This document shows positions 36,028 through 45,231 of a stretch of 64,000 nucleotides of DNA, in pieces. Position 1 is the first letter of the stretch. The number at the start of each line of letters is the position of its first letter. A program made the translations under genes and the position numbers. Origin of the DNA: Flagellimonas chongwuensis (GTDB lineage Bacteria; Bacteroidota; Bacteroidia; Flavobacteriales; Flavobacteriaceae). The stretch covers positions 62,001 through 126,000 of the forward strand of contig NZ_WYET01000001.1 in NCBI RefSeq assembly GCF_013376415.1. The letters run 5' to 3'. Below the pieces are notes generated by a model. It searched no databases. It saw nothing but the letters and a program-made list of their open reading frames with translations, and had not been told where the DNA came from.

Positions 36028-37263
36028 TCAAAAACGCTTGATATAACCCAATTTCACAGTGTATTGGTCATCAAAAGTGTCCGAAGCAAACTCTATACGG
36101 TCATAAGATGCTTCTACATAAACAACATGGGTTTGGCCCAACAGGTTTCTATAGCCCAAGGCAAAATTAGTAGAGTGTAACCTTGCTGTATTATTGAACA
36201 GCACATTGTTCGATGTATTGTCCGGCGAAAAACCGGTCCCCACCCGTACGCTAAAATAATCGTCGGCTCCGCCAAAATAGTATCTTGCCGTAAGTGCATA
36301 CGAATCTGCTACCTCAGCATCTACCGCATTCAGATACGTCCTAAGGTTAAACCAATAGTTTTTGTAATATTTACCCAATCCAAAGGTGTAGGTCCATGAG
36401 GATTCATCAAACTGTAGCATTCTAAAACCAGCATCCACCTCAAAGGCAGCAGGTAGATTGGCATAAAGTGAAAATCCAGCGCGATACTCTGGAAAAATAG
36501 CTTTATCGTTGGATATTCCCCCATTGATATAGGCATAAAACGTTTTTGAAATTCTTGGATAAAAATCCATCTCGAACTGTGTACTTCCGATTCCAAACCT
36601 ATTGCCATAATTAAGCCTGCCAAAAATCGGTCCAATGCCTGTTTGCCTTCCATAATGCAGACTTGCCAAATGCCAAGGTTGGTCAAAACGCTCCTTGAAA
36701 TCCACAAAATTATAGGATATTCCTACCTCATTCAAGTTCTCGCCCGTGGCCATATTCTGTAACAAGGACCGTACGTTGGTGGATTTTGGATGGTATTTCA
36801 AAGCGGTGTTCAACGTTTTGCTTGCTTCTTGACCTCGCTTTAGGTCCATTAAGACTTTTGCTTTGAGCACCAACAGGTTCTCGGAATCTGGATGGGATTG
36901 CAATCCTTTATTGGTAATTTCCAAGGCCTTCTCCGAATCTTGATTCCAGAACTCCAAGCTGGCGTAAGCCAAGGCTGCGTCTTCATACTCCGAATTCGAT
37001 TTGAAAGTTGCTCCTAGGATTCTTCTTGCCTTATCGGTTTGTTTGTCCCATGTGTACAATCGCCCCAAAAAAATGGCATAGTCCACATTTTCCGGAGCTT
37101 TTTTCACCACCTCCTCCATAAAACCAATGGCCTTATCATAATTTTTATGTTCAAACGCTTCTTCCCTGGCCATTGTATACATCTCGTTCACCGGAACAGT
37201 CTCTTGTGACCAAACGCCCAATGTCAAAAAAAGAAAAACATATAACCAAAACTGTTTTCTCAT
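36028..37263 (-). CDS. YaiO-like TPR/outer-membrane beta-barrel protein
   Basis: This 411-residue exported protein has a signal peptide (MRKQFWLYVFLFLTLGVWSQ). TPR repeats at about 28-160 (YDKAIGFMEEVVKKAPENVDYAIFLGRLY; YASLEFWNQDSEKALEI) are followed by a beta-barrel of about 240 residues with alternating aromatic strands (FYAYINGGIS; YALTARYYFGG), ending in KLGYIKRF. The final aromatic residue fits BAM-inserted barrels. TPR plus barrel is the layout of PgaA-type exopolysaccharide exporters, and YaiO of E. coli sits near a glycosyltransferase. It is the last gene of the minus-strand operon, 50 bases after the glycosyltransferase. Confidence 0.88.
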   Translation of the reverse strand: MRKQFWLYVFLFLTLGVWSQETVPVNEMYTMAREEAFEHKNYDKAIGFMEEVVKKAPENVDYAIFLGRLYTWDKQTDKARRILGATFKSNSEYEDAALAYASLEFWNQDSEKALEITNKGLQSHPDSENLLVLKAKVLMDLKRGQEASKTLNTALKYHPKSTNVRSLLQNMATGENLNEVGISYNFVDFKERFDQPWHLASLHYGRQTGIGPIFGRLNYGNRFGIGSTQFEMDFYPRISKTFYAYINGGISNDKAIFPEYRAGFSLYANLPAAFEVDAGFRMLQFDESSWTYTFGLGKYYKNYWFNLRTYLNAVDAEVADSYALTARYYFGGADDYFSVRVGTGFSPDNTSNNVLFNNTARLHSTNFALGYRNLLGQTHVVYVEASYDRIEFASDTFDDQYTVKLGYIKRF

Positions 37264-37313
37264 ACATGAATGGTTTTTAAAATATTATTGTTTGAAAAAG
37301 GCTGTATCATGAT

Positions 37314-38756
37314 CTATTTTGTAATTACCTCTTCCCTTATCTTGCCCAGACCTGCTCTGCTCATATCGCCCCAAGACTTTCTTCCGCGTATCAAATCAAT
37401 GTTTCCCTTTAGGGATGACCAAAGGATAAAGGGGTGAAAAATGATGGGTTCCAAAAATGCGGTGAGTATGAGTTTGTAGGTATAGGTGGTTTTTTTGTAT
37501 TGCTGAAATGAGAATTCCTCAAAAAATAGTGCGGTTACTGAATAGAGCACCGCAAATCCATACGAAACCATGGTAAATCCGAGCACGAACATCCAATTGA
37601 TTTGACCCAAGATCATAAGTGCAATAAAAAATAGTATCCCAAAAAATTCCACTAGGGGCGCAAACCATTCAAAAAACAGCCAATACGGTGTACTCAAAAG
37701 ACCAAGCACCCCATATTTTGGGTTGAACATCATGCGCCTATGAATCCAAAGGGTTTCAGCGGTTCCACGCGTCCATCTGTTTCTTTGCCGGTGCAATATG
37801 GTCCAGTTGTGCGGAACCTCGGTCCAGCAGAGCGGGTCGGGAATAAATCCGACCGTGTAATCTACTTTTCTGTTTCTCATGAGCCTACGCATGCGTACCA
37901 AGAGTTCCATGTCCTCCCCAACGGTATTTGGGTTATAGCCTCCTGCCTCTATTACGGTCTCCTTGTCAAACATGCCAAATGCGCCCGAAATCAACAATAG
38001 TCCATCAACACGTGACCAGGCCATACGTCCCATTAAAAAAGCCCGGAAATATTCAATAATCTGTGCGCGTATCAAGAACTTGTCGGGCAGCTTCACCTCA
38101 ACAATTTTTCCATCTTCGATAATACAAGAGTTGGCTATACGAATAATACCTCCTGATGCGATAACCTTTTTCTCGTTGTTCAAAAATGGCTTTATCAATT
38201 TTAATAATGCATCGCTTTCCAGTACACAATCCACATCGATACAGCAAATGATATCGTGTTTGGACACATTGATCCCTGCGTTAAGTGCATCAGCCTTGCC
38301 GCCGTTTGCCTTGTCCACAACCTTAAGGTTTTTGAAGGATTTAAATGTTGACTTATATATTTGTTTGATGTTCTGTGAAGGCAAAATGTTATAGTAAACG
38401 GAATCGTCCTTGACCAAGTGAAAGCTTTCAATGAGTTTTTCCATGGTGCCATCCTTACTGCCATCGTTGATGATGACAATTTCGCATGAGGGATAGTTCA
38501 TCGTAAGCAATGACCTTACATTTTCCACAATATTGGCCTCTTCGTTATAGGCGGGGGCCAAAATGGATATGGAAGGTAGATTTGTGGATTGCAACAGTGC
38601 TATCTCATCCTTTAAACCATTCTTACGTTTATATTCGCGTATTTCCAGATAGGAAAAAAATGCAGAAAAAACATACCCAGAACATACAATGGCCCCATAC
38701 GCCAAAAACAGCCAGCTTATAATTTCCGTAATATGGTTGATGTATAGGTTTTCCAC
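37314..38756 (-). CDS. Family 2 membrane glycosyltransferase (PgaC/hyaluronan synthase-like)
   Basis: The GTG at 38756 gives a 480-residue protein (VENLYINHITEI...) starting 14 bases after the HEAT gene; an earlier in-frame GTG at 38828 would overlap that gene by 58 bases. N-terminal helix about 14-40, GT-A domain about 70-300, and two or three helices at 320-440. Catalytic motifs: SILAPAYNEEANIVE, IINDGSKDGTMEK, CIDVDCVLE (DxD), VGEDMELLVRM and the RQRNRWTRG processivity motif. It polymerises a nucleotide-sugar into a beta-linked polysaccharide and exports it across the inner membrane. Together with the TPR/barrel gene it suggests a poly-N-acetylglucosamine-like polymer. Confidence 0.92.
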   Translation of the reverse strand: MENLYINHITEIISWLFLAYGAIVCSGYVFSAFFSYLEIREYKRKNGLKDEIALLQSTNLPSISILAPAYNEEANIVENVRSLLTMNYPSCEIVIINDGSKDGTMEKLIESFHLVKDDSVYYNILPSQNIKQIYKSTFKSFKNLKVVDKANGGKADALNAGINVSKHDIICCIDVDCVLESDALLKLIKPFLNNEKKVIASGGIIRIANSCIIEDGKIVEVKLPDKFLIRAQIIEYFRAFLMGRMAWSRVDGLLLISGAFGMFDKETVIEAGGYNPNTVGEDMELLVRMRRLMRNRKVDYTVGFIPDPLCWTEVPHNWTILHRQRNRWTRGTAETLWIHRRMMFNPKYGVLGLLSTPYWLFFEWFAPLVEFFGILFFIALMILGQINWMFVLGFTMVSYGFAVLYSVTALFFEEFSFQQYKKTTYTYKLILTAFLEPIIFHPFILWSSLKGNIDLIRGRKSWGDMSRAGLGKIREEVITK

Positions 38757-38770
38757 AGGTTCGCCTAAAT

Positions 38771-39760
38771 TTAAAAGTTGGGTTGCATCCTTTTTTCTGC
38801 ACTCAAGTACATAAGTTGGGTCTGCCACTCCATATTTTCCTCAAGGGTCGGCTTTAATTTGTGAAGCATTTGTAGATCTCCAAGGGTTTCCACCGCTTTG
38901 ATGATTTCTTTTTTGACCAATCGGGTCTCCTTGGAAAATTTGGGCATTACCTCATCCAGCAGCTTTTCATAATTCAGTTTTCGCAAGGAGGTCACTGCTT
39001 GTTTTCTTACCTGTTCATTGGGATGGTCCAAAAAAGGAACAATCGCCGGAATGTGCTCAAATTGATTGAATTGCTGAATCATTCTAATGGAGAAAAGGAG
39101 AACGGTGCTCAATTCATGCTTCAACCATAAGGAAAAGTCCGGGGTAGCCCCTTCGTATACAAACTTTAAACAGTCCTCCAGCTGGATGAGCTCCCACAAC
39201 GTAAGTTCTTTTTTTAATTTGGAGAAGAAAGACAATGGTTTGTTCTCTGCCGTTTTTATATAGAAATAGATAGCTTGGGCACGCACGGTCTCGTGCTTAT
39301 CGTTTAAATAAAGTGCCACTTGCTTGGATTCCTTTACGTGGAGTTCCGAGAGTACGTAGATTGCCCGTGCCTTATCATACCACCTGCCGTTCTTCAAGGA
39401 ATCCAATATAAAGGTATCCAGCTCCAAAGCCCGGAAAATATTTTTTAGGGTGATGGATGATTCTCCCTTTAGATTTTCGTTATAGACCAAGATTTGCCTT
39501 ACGGCAATTTTCTTTTGCAACTTGAATGTTAAGAATTGGAATCTGAAGGTTTTTGCCTCCTTTTTTAGATTAAACGTTTCATCGAACAAAGCGTTGTTCA
39601 AAAAAGTATCGATATTATCCTGAAATAATTTTTTCTTGCGGTCTCTTGCGTTTTTATAGCGTCTGAGGATTATCAATGCGGACACTGTAACGATCACCAA
39701 CAAAAAAAACAAGCATACAAAAAAGGCCGTTACCTTTAACGGCCAAGGCCAATCAGGCAT
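38771..39760 (-). CDS. Membrane-anchored HEAT-repeat protein
   Basis: The ATG at 39760 gives 329 residues (MPDWPWPLKVTAFFVCLFF...) with one N-terminal membrane helix (about 6-30), followed by HEAT-like helix pairs (ARAIYVLSELHVKESKQVALYL; IPAIVPFLDHPNEQVRKQAVTSLRKL; VKKEIIKAVETLGDLQML). An alternative TTG at 39781 immediately follows the receiver stop. The HEAT solenoid faces the cytoplasm and could link the receiver upstream with the glycosyltransferase downstream. It lies inside the phosphorelay operon. Confidence 0.85.
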   Translation of the reverse strand: MPDWPWPLKVTAFFVCLFFLLVIVTVSALIILRRYKNARDRKKKLFQDNIDTFLNNALFDETFNLKKEAKTFRFQFLTFKLQKKIAVRQILVYNENLKGESSITLKNIFRALELDTFILDSLKNGRWYDKARAIYVLSELHVKESKQVALYLNDKHETVRAQAIYFYIKTAENKPLSFFSKLKKELTLWELIQLEDCLKFVYEGATPDFSLWLKHELSTVLLFSIRMIQQFNQFEHIPAIVPFLDHPNEQVRKQAVTSLRKLNYEKLLDEVMPKFSKETRLVKKEIIKAVETLGDLQMLHKLKPTLEENMEWQTQLMYLSAEKRMQPNF

Positions 39761-39781
39761 TATGTTCTCCAATACAGACAA

Positions 39782-40150
39782 TCAATGACTTTCAATGGTT
39801 CTTTTTACCCGCAAAGACAATTCGTTGGGACTGAAGGGCTTGGTGATAAAATCGTTGACCCCCATCATAAAGGCATCAGTTATAATTTCCTCTTGATTGG
39901 AAGTAGAGAGTACTATTATGGGCATAGTGGGAGTATTGTTCCTGATATGCTCTATGAGTTCCGTTCCTGTAATATAGGGCAACATTAGGTCAGTAATGAC
40001 CAATTCAATGGCATCGTCTTCCTTGAGTATTTCCAAAGCCTTTCTACCGTCTTCGGCCACAACAACGTCATACCCATCTTTGGTCAGCTTAAACTCCAAT
40101 GATTTTACAACCATGGGATTGTCTTCGATGATCAAAATTCTCTTCTTCAT
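39782..40150 (-). CDS. Single-domain response regulator
   Basis: The 122-residue protein is a lone receiver domain. It has ILIIEDNPMVV (acidic pair), the phosphoacceptor Asp54 in VITDLMLP, Thr/Ser at the switch (VLSTSN) and Lys104 in FITKPF. There is no output domain. Its start overlaps the upstream HPt gene by 4 bases, which fits a direct phosphotransfer partnership. It likely acts by protein binding, perhaps on the neighbouring HEAT protein or glycosyltransferase. Confidence 0.93.
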   Translation of the reverse strand: MKKRILIIEDNPMVVKSLEFKLTKDGYDVVVAEDGRKALEILKEDDAIELVITDLMLPYITGTELIEHIRNNTPTMPIIVLSTSNQEEIITDAFMMGVNDFITKPFSPNELSLRVKRTIESH

Positions 40151-40854
40151 ACTGCTTTTAATTTGGGGAACTGTTTTTCAATTTCATCTACAATCAACCC
40201 ATATTCATTCATCAAGGTTTGGGCCAATTCTGGAATCTCGCTTTCTAAAGCGTCATAGCAAATCGTATTGCAAATAACCGGTCCTGCATCATTGCCCAAC
40301 ATCGAAAAGCTGGGCTTTATGTTATGCGCAATTTGACGTGCTTCCTCAAAATCCGGGGTTGAAATGGCCTTTTGAAGATCAACAAACTTGGCATCCAAGG
40401 TGTTTTTGAACAATACAATGGATTCTTCTATAAATTCCTGATTATTGTCGGATAGTTCGTTTAAATATTCCAAGGAGAAAAGTTTCTTTTCTTTTTCTTC
40501 ACTTTTTCCATAATGTACAAGCGCATCAACATTATATTGCTCTATGGGATAATTGCATCGTTGATAGTTTTCGTGTATCGCTTCTGGTTTGCTATTGTCA
40601 CCTACGATTACTATTGGATAGGACTTTTGCAGCTCATGAAAAACATAGTCCATAACCTTGAAAGGATCTAAAGGTCCTATGCCCTCATCCATTATGATCA
40701 GATCATAGGTTGAATTCTTTAAACGTTGCAAGGCACTAAAGCTATCTTGGCAATAGTCCATTTCCCAGTCACGACAAGTATCAAAACTCTGGAAACTCTC
40801 CATGAGGTTTTCCGTGGGACTGATAATCAATACATTTTTTAGGATAGTGCCCAT
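40147..40854 (-). CDS. Receiver-like plus HPt phosphotransfer protein
   Basis: This 235-residue cytoplasmic protein has a receiver-like N-terminal half (KNVLIISPTENLMESFQSF, DLIIMDEGIGPLD with Asp56) that lacks the normal acidic pair, so it may be a degenerate receiver. The C-terminal half is an HPt four-helix bundle with His177 in EARQIAHNIKPSFSMLG. It would carry phosphate from the large hybrid kinase to the lone receiver, whose gene overlaps this one by 4 bases. Confidence 0.85.
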   Translation of the reverse strand: MGTILKNVLIISPTENLMESFQSFDTCRDWEMDYCQDSFSALQRLKNSTYDLIIMDEGIGPLDPFKVMDYVFHELQKSYPIVIVGDNSKPEAIHENYQRCNYPIEQYNVDALVHYGKSEEKEKKLFSLEYLNELSDNNQEFIEESIVLFKNTLDAKFVDLQKAISTPDFEEARQIAHNIKPSFSMLGNDAGPVICNTICYDALESEIPELAQTLMNEYGLIVDEIEKQFPKLKAV

Positions 40855-40932
40855 TTCTAAAAGTAGGTTTATACCTACTTAAACATAGAATCGGACATAA
40901 AATTGTATGAAAAACATATTAATTGTAATATT

Positions 40933-43900
40933 TTACTTCAAGAGGAAACTTGAAAGGACTTCTTTTAACTTTTCTAAGACTACCGGCTTGGTGACATAGT
41001 CATCCATTCCATATTCCAAACAGCGTTCTTTTTCTCCTTTAACAACTCCTGCGGTTAGTGCAACTATAGGAACATGTTCATTAGGCTCCTCTAGCTCCCT
41101 TATTTTCTGGGTAGCATCGAACCCACTCATTACGGGCATCTGGATGTCCATAAAAATAACATCGAACTGAGCTTGGAAAACATGTTCAACTGCTTGCGAG
41201 CCATCGTGAGCCTCCACAATTTTGGCCTGCGGCATTATTTTTTGCAACAAAGTGCGTGCTAAAAATCTGTTTACGGGGTTATCCTCGGCCACCAGAATAT
41301 TCGGAGATAAATGTTCCAAACTTTTAGTATCTGCTTGTTCCGATGACTCTGTTTTAACAACACCATTTGAACTGCCGACCTTAATGAGTGTAGACTGTAA
41401 ATCCCGCAACATTACGGGTTTCGATAAATTGAAACGCACCCCATATTCGGAGCAGGCTTGTTTTATGCTTTCATCTTCGATGGAACTGTGTAGCAGCATT
41501 ATGGGAAGTTGTTCCGCGGACATACCAAATTTTTCACGAACATGTTGAATCACCTCAACTCCGTTGAGATAAGGCATGTTATAATCCAAGATCATCAAAT
41601 CAAAATCTGAATGCTTCTCCAAAAGTTCCAGTGCTTCGACTCCGTGGATCGCAAGCTCCGAATCAATATGGGAGAGTTTTAGCATATCCCTTAATATGAT
41701 TCTATTATTGTGATTGTCATCGACCACCAAGACCTTTTTTACTTTGGATTTTAACGGTTCATCTCCCCTACTGGATTCATCCTCCGTTTTAAACTCAACA
41801 ACAAAGGAAAACACACTACCTTGGTTGAGTTTACTCTCCACATGCAAACTGCTTCCCATAAAATTCAGAAGACGGTTACTAATGGTAAGTCCTAGACCCG
41901 TTCCTCCAAATTTTCTGGTCGTTGAGGCATCTTCTTGATCGAAAGCCTTAAAAATCTTCTCCAAGTTATGTTCGGCTATGCCGACCCCTGTATCCCTAAT
42001 AGAGAAAACAAAGCATTTTTTGTTTGGGTCTGTCCCCAATTCGGGCTTATACCTGACTTTAAGCTCTACTTCACCTTGATGGGTAAATTTTACTGCATTC
42101 CCCAAAAGATTGGTTAGTATTTGGCGTAGGCGAACAGAATCTGCATGTATAGAGCGATCAATATCCGGGGAAATATCCAACAATATTTCAAGGCCCTTGG
42201 CATGTGCCTGATGTTTGACAATGTCCATGGTTTGATCACAAAGTTCCAGCAGATCTATTTTCTCAATGTTCAATTCCAATTTCCCTGCCTCGATCTTAGA
42301 GAAATCCAGTATATCATTGATTATATCCAAAAGGTGATTCGCCGAGTTATAGACCGTGTGCATATACTCGGACTGACTTTCATTGAGCTCGGTTTTCATC
42401 AATAAATCCGTAAATCCGATTACACCGTTCAAGGGTGTTCGGATTTCATGGCTCATGTTTGCCAAAAATTCGGATTTTGATCTATTAGCTGCCTCTGCTT
42501 TCTGCTTTTCCTTTATCAATGAGGTCTCATAAACCTTCATTCTGGTAATGTCCTGGAAAATTCCATACACTTTACCGTCAGTTTCAGAACCTTTTGTCCT
42601 ACCTATGACCCTTACCCATTTTTTCTCTCCATCGGCGGCGTTCATTTTAAGTTCCATATCAAAGGAGTGCGATTGTTCCAAGGATTGTTGAATGGCTTCG
42701 TCCAACGTTTTTGCATCTTTCTTGGAGTAAAAAGAAAGCATTCTGTCCAAGTTGGGTTCCCTATCCTTGGGCACACCATATATTTCTTTGGTCATAGAAC
42801 TACAGGCAAGAGTATTTTTTGAAGCATCATATTCCCAACTCCCAATTTTTGCAATCTGGTTGGATTGGTCCAACATATCTTGCAACCGCAAGCGTTCCAT
42901 GATATTTTCTTTGAACTGTGTGATGTTTGCGGTAAACATGAGCAACCCTCCAACTTCATCGGGCTTTTTGTACCATGGCTTAACCTCCCATGTTATCCAT
43001 TGTTTAGAGCCATCTGCCCTTTCAAACACGGCCTCATCGCACGTATTTACGGCCCCGTTCAAACATTCTTGGTGGATTTTTTTCCAGTCATCCCCGATTT
43101 CTGGGAACACATCGTAATGCGACCTACCTATAACACTTTCTGTAAGGTGATAATCTTCCAACCACTTTTTGGAAGCTGCCAAGTACACCATGTTGGTATC
43201 GAACATGGCTATGGCCGTTGGTGCTTCATCTATAAACAGTCTATTTTGTTCCGTACTTGCTTCCAAAGCAAGCTCATAGGTTTTCTGCTCGGTGATGTCC
43301 CAATTGGTCCCCAACATTCTGATTACTTCGCCTTCTTTATTAAGATATACCGATCCTTTTGCGCGTATGTGGCGCATGGAACCGTCAGGCCAAATAATCC
43401 TAAAATCACCTTCATAAGACGTTTTATTGGCTATGGCACCCTCCAAAAGTTTTAGCACCCAATCTAAATCGTCCTTGTGGATCATACTTGCCCAAATCGA
43501 AAACTTTATAGGCTCTTTTTCCTTGTCCAGACCATAAATACTGTACATGGTATCGTCCCAGATAATGGAACCATCCTCGATATCATAATCCCATATCCCA
43601 ATGATGGAGGCATCCAAGGCAGCCAAAACCTTTTCATTGGCCTTTTTGAAATTGGACTCTGCTTTGATCCTTCTGGAAATATCCCTAAAAGCAACAATGG
43701 TGTTGTAACCATTTAAGGTAATAATGGAATTTAATGTTATTTCAACCGGTAATTTTTTGCCTTTATCTTTGAGCAAGTGGGTCTCAATTACAGATGTAAT
43801 GTTTGCTTCCTCTCCATTTTCCTCAATGGTAGGTTCTACCGCTGAAAATTCCTTGATATGGTTCTTATGAACCTCTGTAAAATCATCGGACACAAAATCG

Positions 43901-44895
43901 TTAATGTTTTTTCCCTTTAAGCGTATGGCATCATAGCCAAAGGTCTTTTTCATTAAACTATTGGAAAGTAGAATCTTGCCGGAGTCATCAATAATTACGA
44001 TAGGGTCCGGTGTGGCGTTAAGGTACGTACTAGTGGCCAAAAGGTCTCTTTGTGCACTTCTTCTTTCCTGTTCCAAATCGTTTATGGCCGGTATAACTAC
44101 CATTAAAAAAAACAGTACCGTCGAAATAAATGCAACTGCAAGTACGGCAATTGAAAAACCTGATTCTAAGTACCCTGCCTTGTAGATACGGAAGATGGCA
44201 TATGTGATCAAAAGGGTCACAGCCGATAATTGGAGAAACATTTTTCTTACAAGATGGTTTCCTATCCCCCTGCCAATAAAAAGTTCCATAATCCCATATT
44301 TTGGGACCATAAGTGAAATGGCTGTGCTCGCCAACAGAAATCCGATTGCTGTATGCACGGCCATGGATGAAAGAAAGTTGATCTTATCCTCCGTAGGAAT
44401 TTGAAAAAAATAAGCTGTGATCGCCAAGAAAGAAAAAAATGCCACAGCTTGGGACATGTATGCTGCAAACCTCATTTTGTTAGGTTTCCCTAATAAAATC
44501 AGTAAAAGTGATATCCCCAAAAGCGAAAAAGAGAGTGAAGTGGCAGACGACATCCTGCCCGGGTGCGGGTTACTTGATCGTATCCCAAAGTGATCCTCCA
44601 CAATAAATTGGTCTATTCCCAAATCAATGGCAAAAATATCCTGACTCAAAGTTAACAAACCTACAATCAATAAAAATGCATTGACGATATGCGCAAAAAC
44701 TATATTATAGTGTTTTACAATAAGTACTATGGTAGCTCCCAAGAAAATAAAGCACAAGGCTGTGTTGAATTTCATTGACGGGAGTTCGGAAACAACCCTG
44801 GTGAGGGATTCCAATTGAAACATCCATCCCAATATGGCCAAAATTGACACGATATTGATGATGGCAGAAATGATAAGTATGTATCTCTTGAGCAT
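40933..44895 (-). CDS. Large hybrid histidine kinase with four PAS domains and two receivers
   Basis: 1320 residues. Eight or nine membrane helices (about 5-275) form an integral membrane sensor. Four PAS domains follow (about 285-410, 415-535, 545-660, 670-790). The kinase has His816 (NMSHEIRTPL), N box NLLGNAVKF (929-937) and G box GGTGLGL (997-1003). Receiver 1 (about 1053-1170, Asp1104) and receiver 2 (about 1199-1318, Asp1250, Lys1303) end the chain; receiver 1 has NLSKPV at its Lys position. It starts the operon that continues with HPt, receiver, HEAT, glycosyltransferase and TPR/barrel genes, and is the likely input of that phosphorelay. Confidence 0.95.
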   Translation of the reverse strand: MLKRYILIISAIINIVSILAILGWMFQLESLTRVVSELPSMKFNTALCFIFLGATIVLIVKHYNIVFAHIVNAFLLIVGLLTLSQDIFAIDLGIDQFIVEDHFGIRSSNPHPGRMSSATSLSFSLLGISLLLILLGKPNKMRFAAYMSQAVAFFSFLAITAYFFQIPTEDKINFLSSMAVHTAIGFLLASTAISLMVPKYGIMELFIGRGIGNHLVRKMFLQLSAVTLLITYAIFRIYKAGYLESGFSIAVLAVAFISTVLFFLMVVIPAINDLEQERRSAQRDLLATSTYLNATPDPIVIIDDSGKILLSNSLMKKTFGYDAIRLKGKNINDFVSDDFTEVHKNHIKEFSAVEPTIEENGEEANITSVIETHLLKDKGKKLPVEITLNSIITLNGYNTIVAFRDISRRIKAESNFKKANEKVLAALDASIIGIWDYDIEDGSIIWDDTMYSIYGLDKEKEPIKFSIWASMIHKDDLDWVLKLLEGAIANKTSYEGDFRIIWPDGSMRHIRAKGSVYLNKEGEVIRMLGTNWDITEQKTYELALEASTEQNRLFIDEAPTAIAMFDTNMVYLAASKKWLEDYHLTESVIGRSHYDVFPEIGDDWKKIHQECLNGAVNTCDEAVFERADGSKQWITWEVKPWYKKPDEVGGLLMFTANITQFKENIMERLRLQDMLDQSNQIAKIGSWEYDASKNTLACSSMTKEIYGVPKDREPNLDRMLSFYSKKDAKTLDEAIQQSLEQSHSFDMELKMNAADGEKKWVRVIGRTKGSETDGKVYGIFQDITRMKVYETSLIKEKQKAEAANRSKSEFLANMSHEIRTPLNGVIGFTDLLMKTELNESQSEYMHTVYNSANHLLDIINDILDFSKIEAGKLELNIEKIDLLELCDQTMDIVKHQAHAKGLEILLDISPDIDRSIHADSVRLRQILTNLLGNAVKFTHQGEVELKVRYKPELGTDPNKKCFVFSIRDTGVGIAEHNLEKIFKAFDQEDASTTRKFGGTGLGLTISNRLLNFMGSSLHVESKLNQGSVFSFVVEFKTEDESSRGDEPLKSKVKKVLVVDDNHNNRIILRDMLKLSHIDSELAIHGVEALELLEKHSDFDLMILDYNMPYLNGVEVIQHVREKFGMSAEQLPIMLLHSSIEDESIKQACSEYGVRFNLSKPVMLRDLQSTLIKVGSSNGVVKTESSEQADTKSLEHLSPNILVAEDNPVNRFLARTLLQKIMPQAKIVEAHDGSQAVEHVFQAQFDVIFMDIQMPVMSGFDATQKIRELEEPNEHVPIVALTAGVVKGEKERCLEYGMDDYVTKPVVLEKLKEVLSSFLLK

Positions 44896-45178
44896 TTTTT
44901 TGGGGAAACAGTATAATTATGTAACGTTTTACTTACAATATATTATACTTAATTCAAAAAAGGAACTCTGTTGTAAAAAGAAATCCATTTTTAAGGTTCG
45001 GATACTTCTTCATAAACATTTACTTATCATAGAAAAATTAGCCCTTACCGAAAAACCGAAACAATATTTACAATCGTATTAATCCATATGAATTTTAACA
45101 TGTTGAATTTCCAACACAGCTCATACACCCTATAAATGCTCAATTTAGCATTTTAACTAATTTTTATTATTTAACACA

Positions 45179-45206
45179 TTGTGTGTCTTAAGATTATATA
45201 ATTTTG
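45179..45206 (+). promoter_or_regulatory. Bacteroidota-type promoter for the serine hydrolase/transporter operon
   Basis: TTG at 45179-45181 and TAATTTTG at 45199-45206 fit the -33/-7 pattern with a 17-base spacer, 26 bases before the ATG at 45232. The 336-base gap between the divergent kinase and hydrolase genes (44896-45231) is very AT-rich and shows no gene. I could not find a clear box for the kinase operon on the minus strand. Confidence 0.5.
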
Positions 45207-45231
45207 ACTAATTTTTAAATATGCGTTTTAA

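Noticed and set aside
38757..38828. Longer glycosyltransferase start at GTG 38828
   Set aside because: It would overlap the HEAT gene by 58 bases and add residues not expected before the first membrane helix. GTG 38756 fits the operon spacing.
42865..43455. 196-codon plus-strand frame opposite the hybrid kinase
   Set aside because: The opposite strand encodes well-formed PAS domains. The product is Phe/His/Ile-rich in the way usual for antisense shadows.
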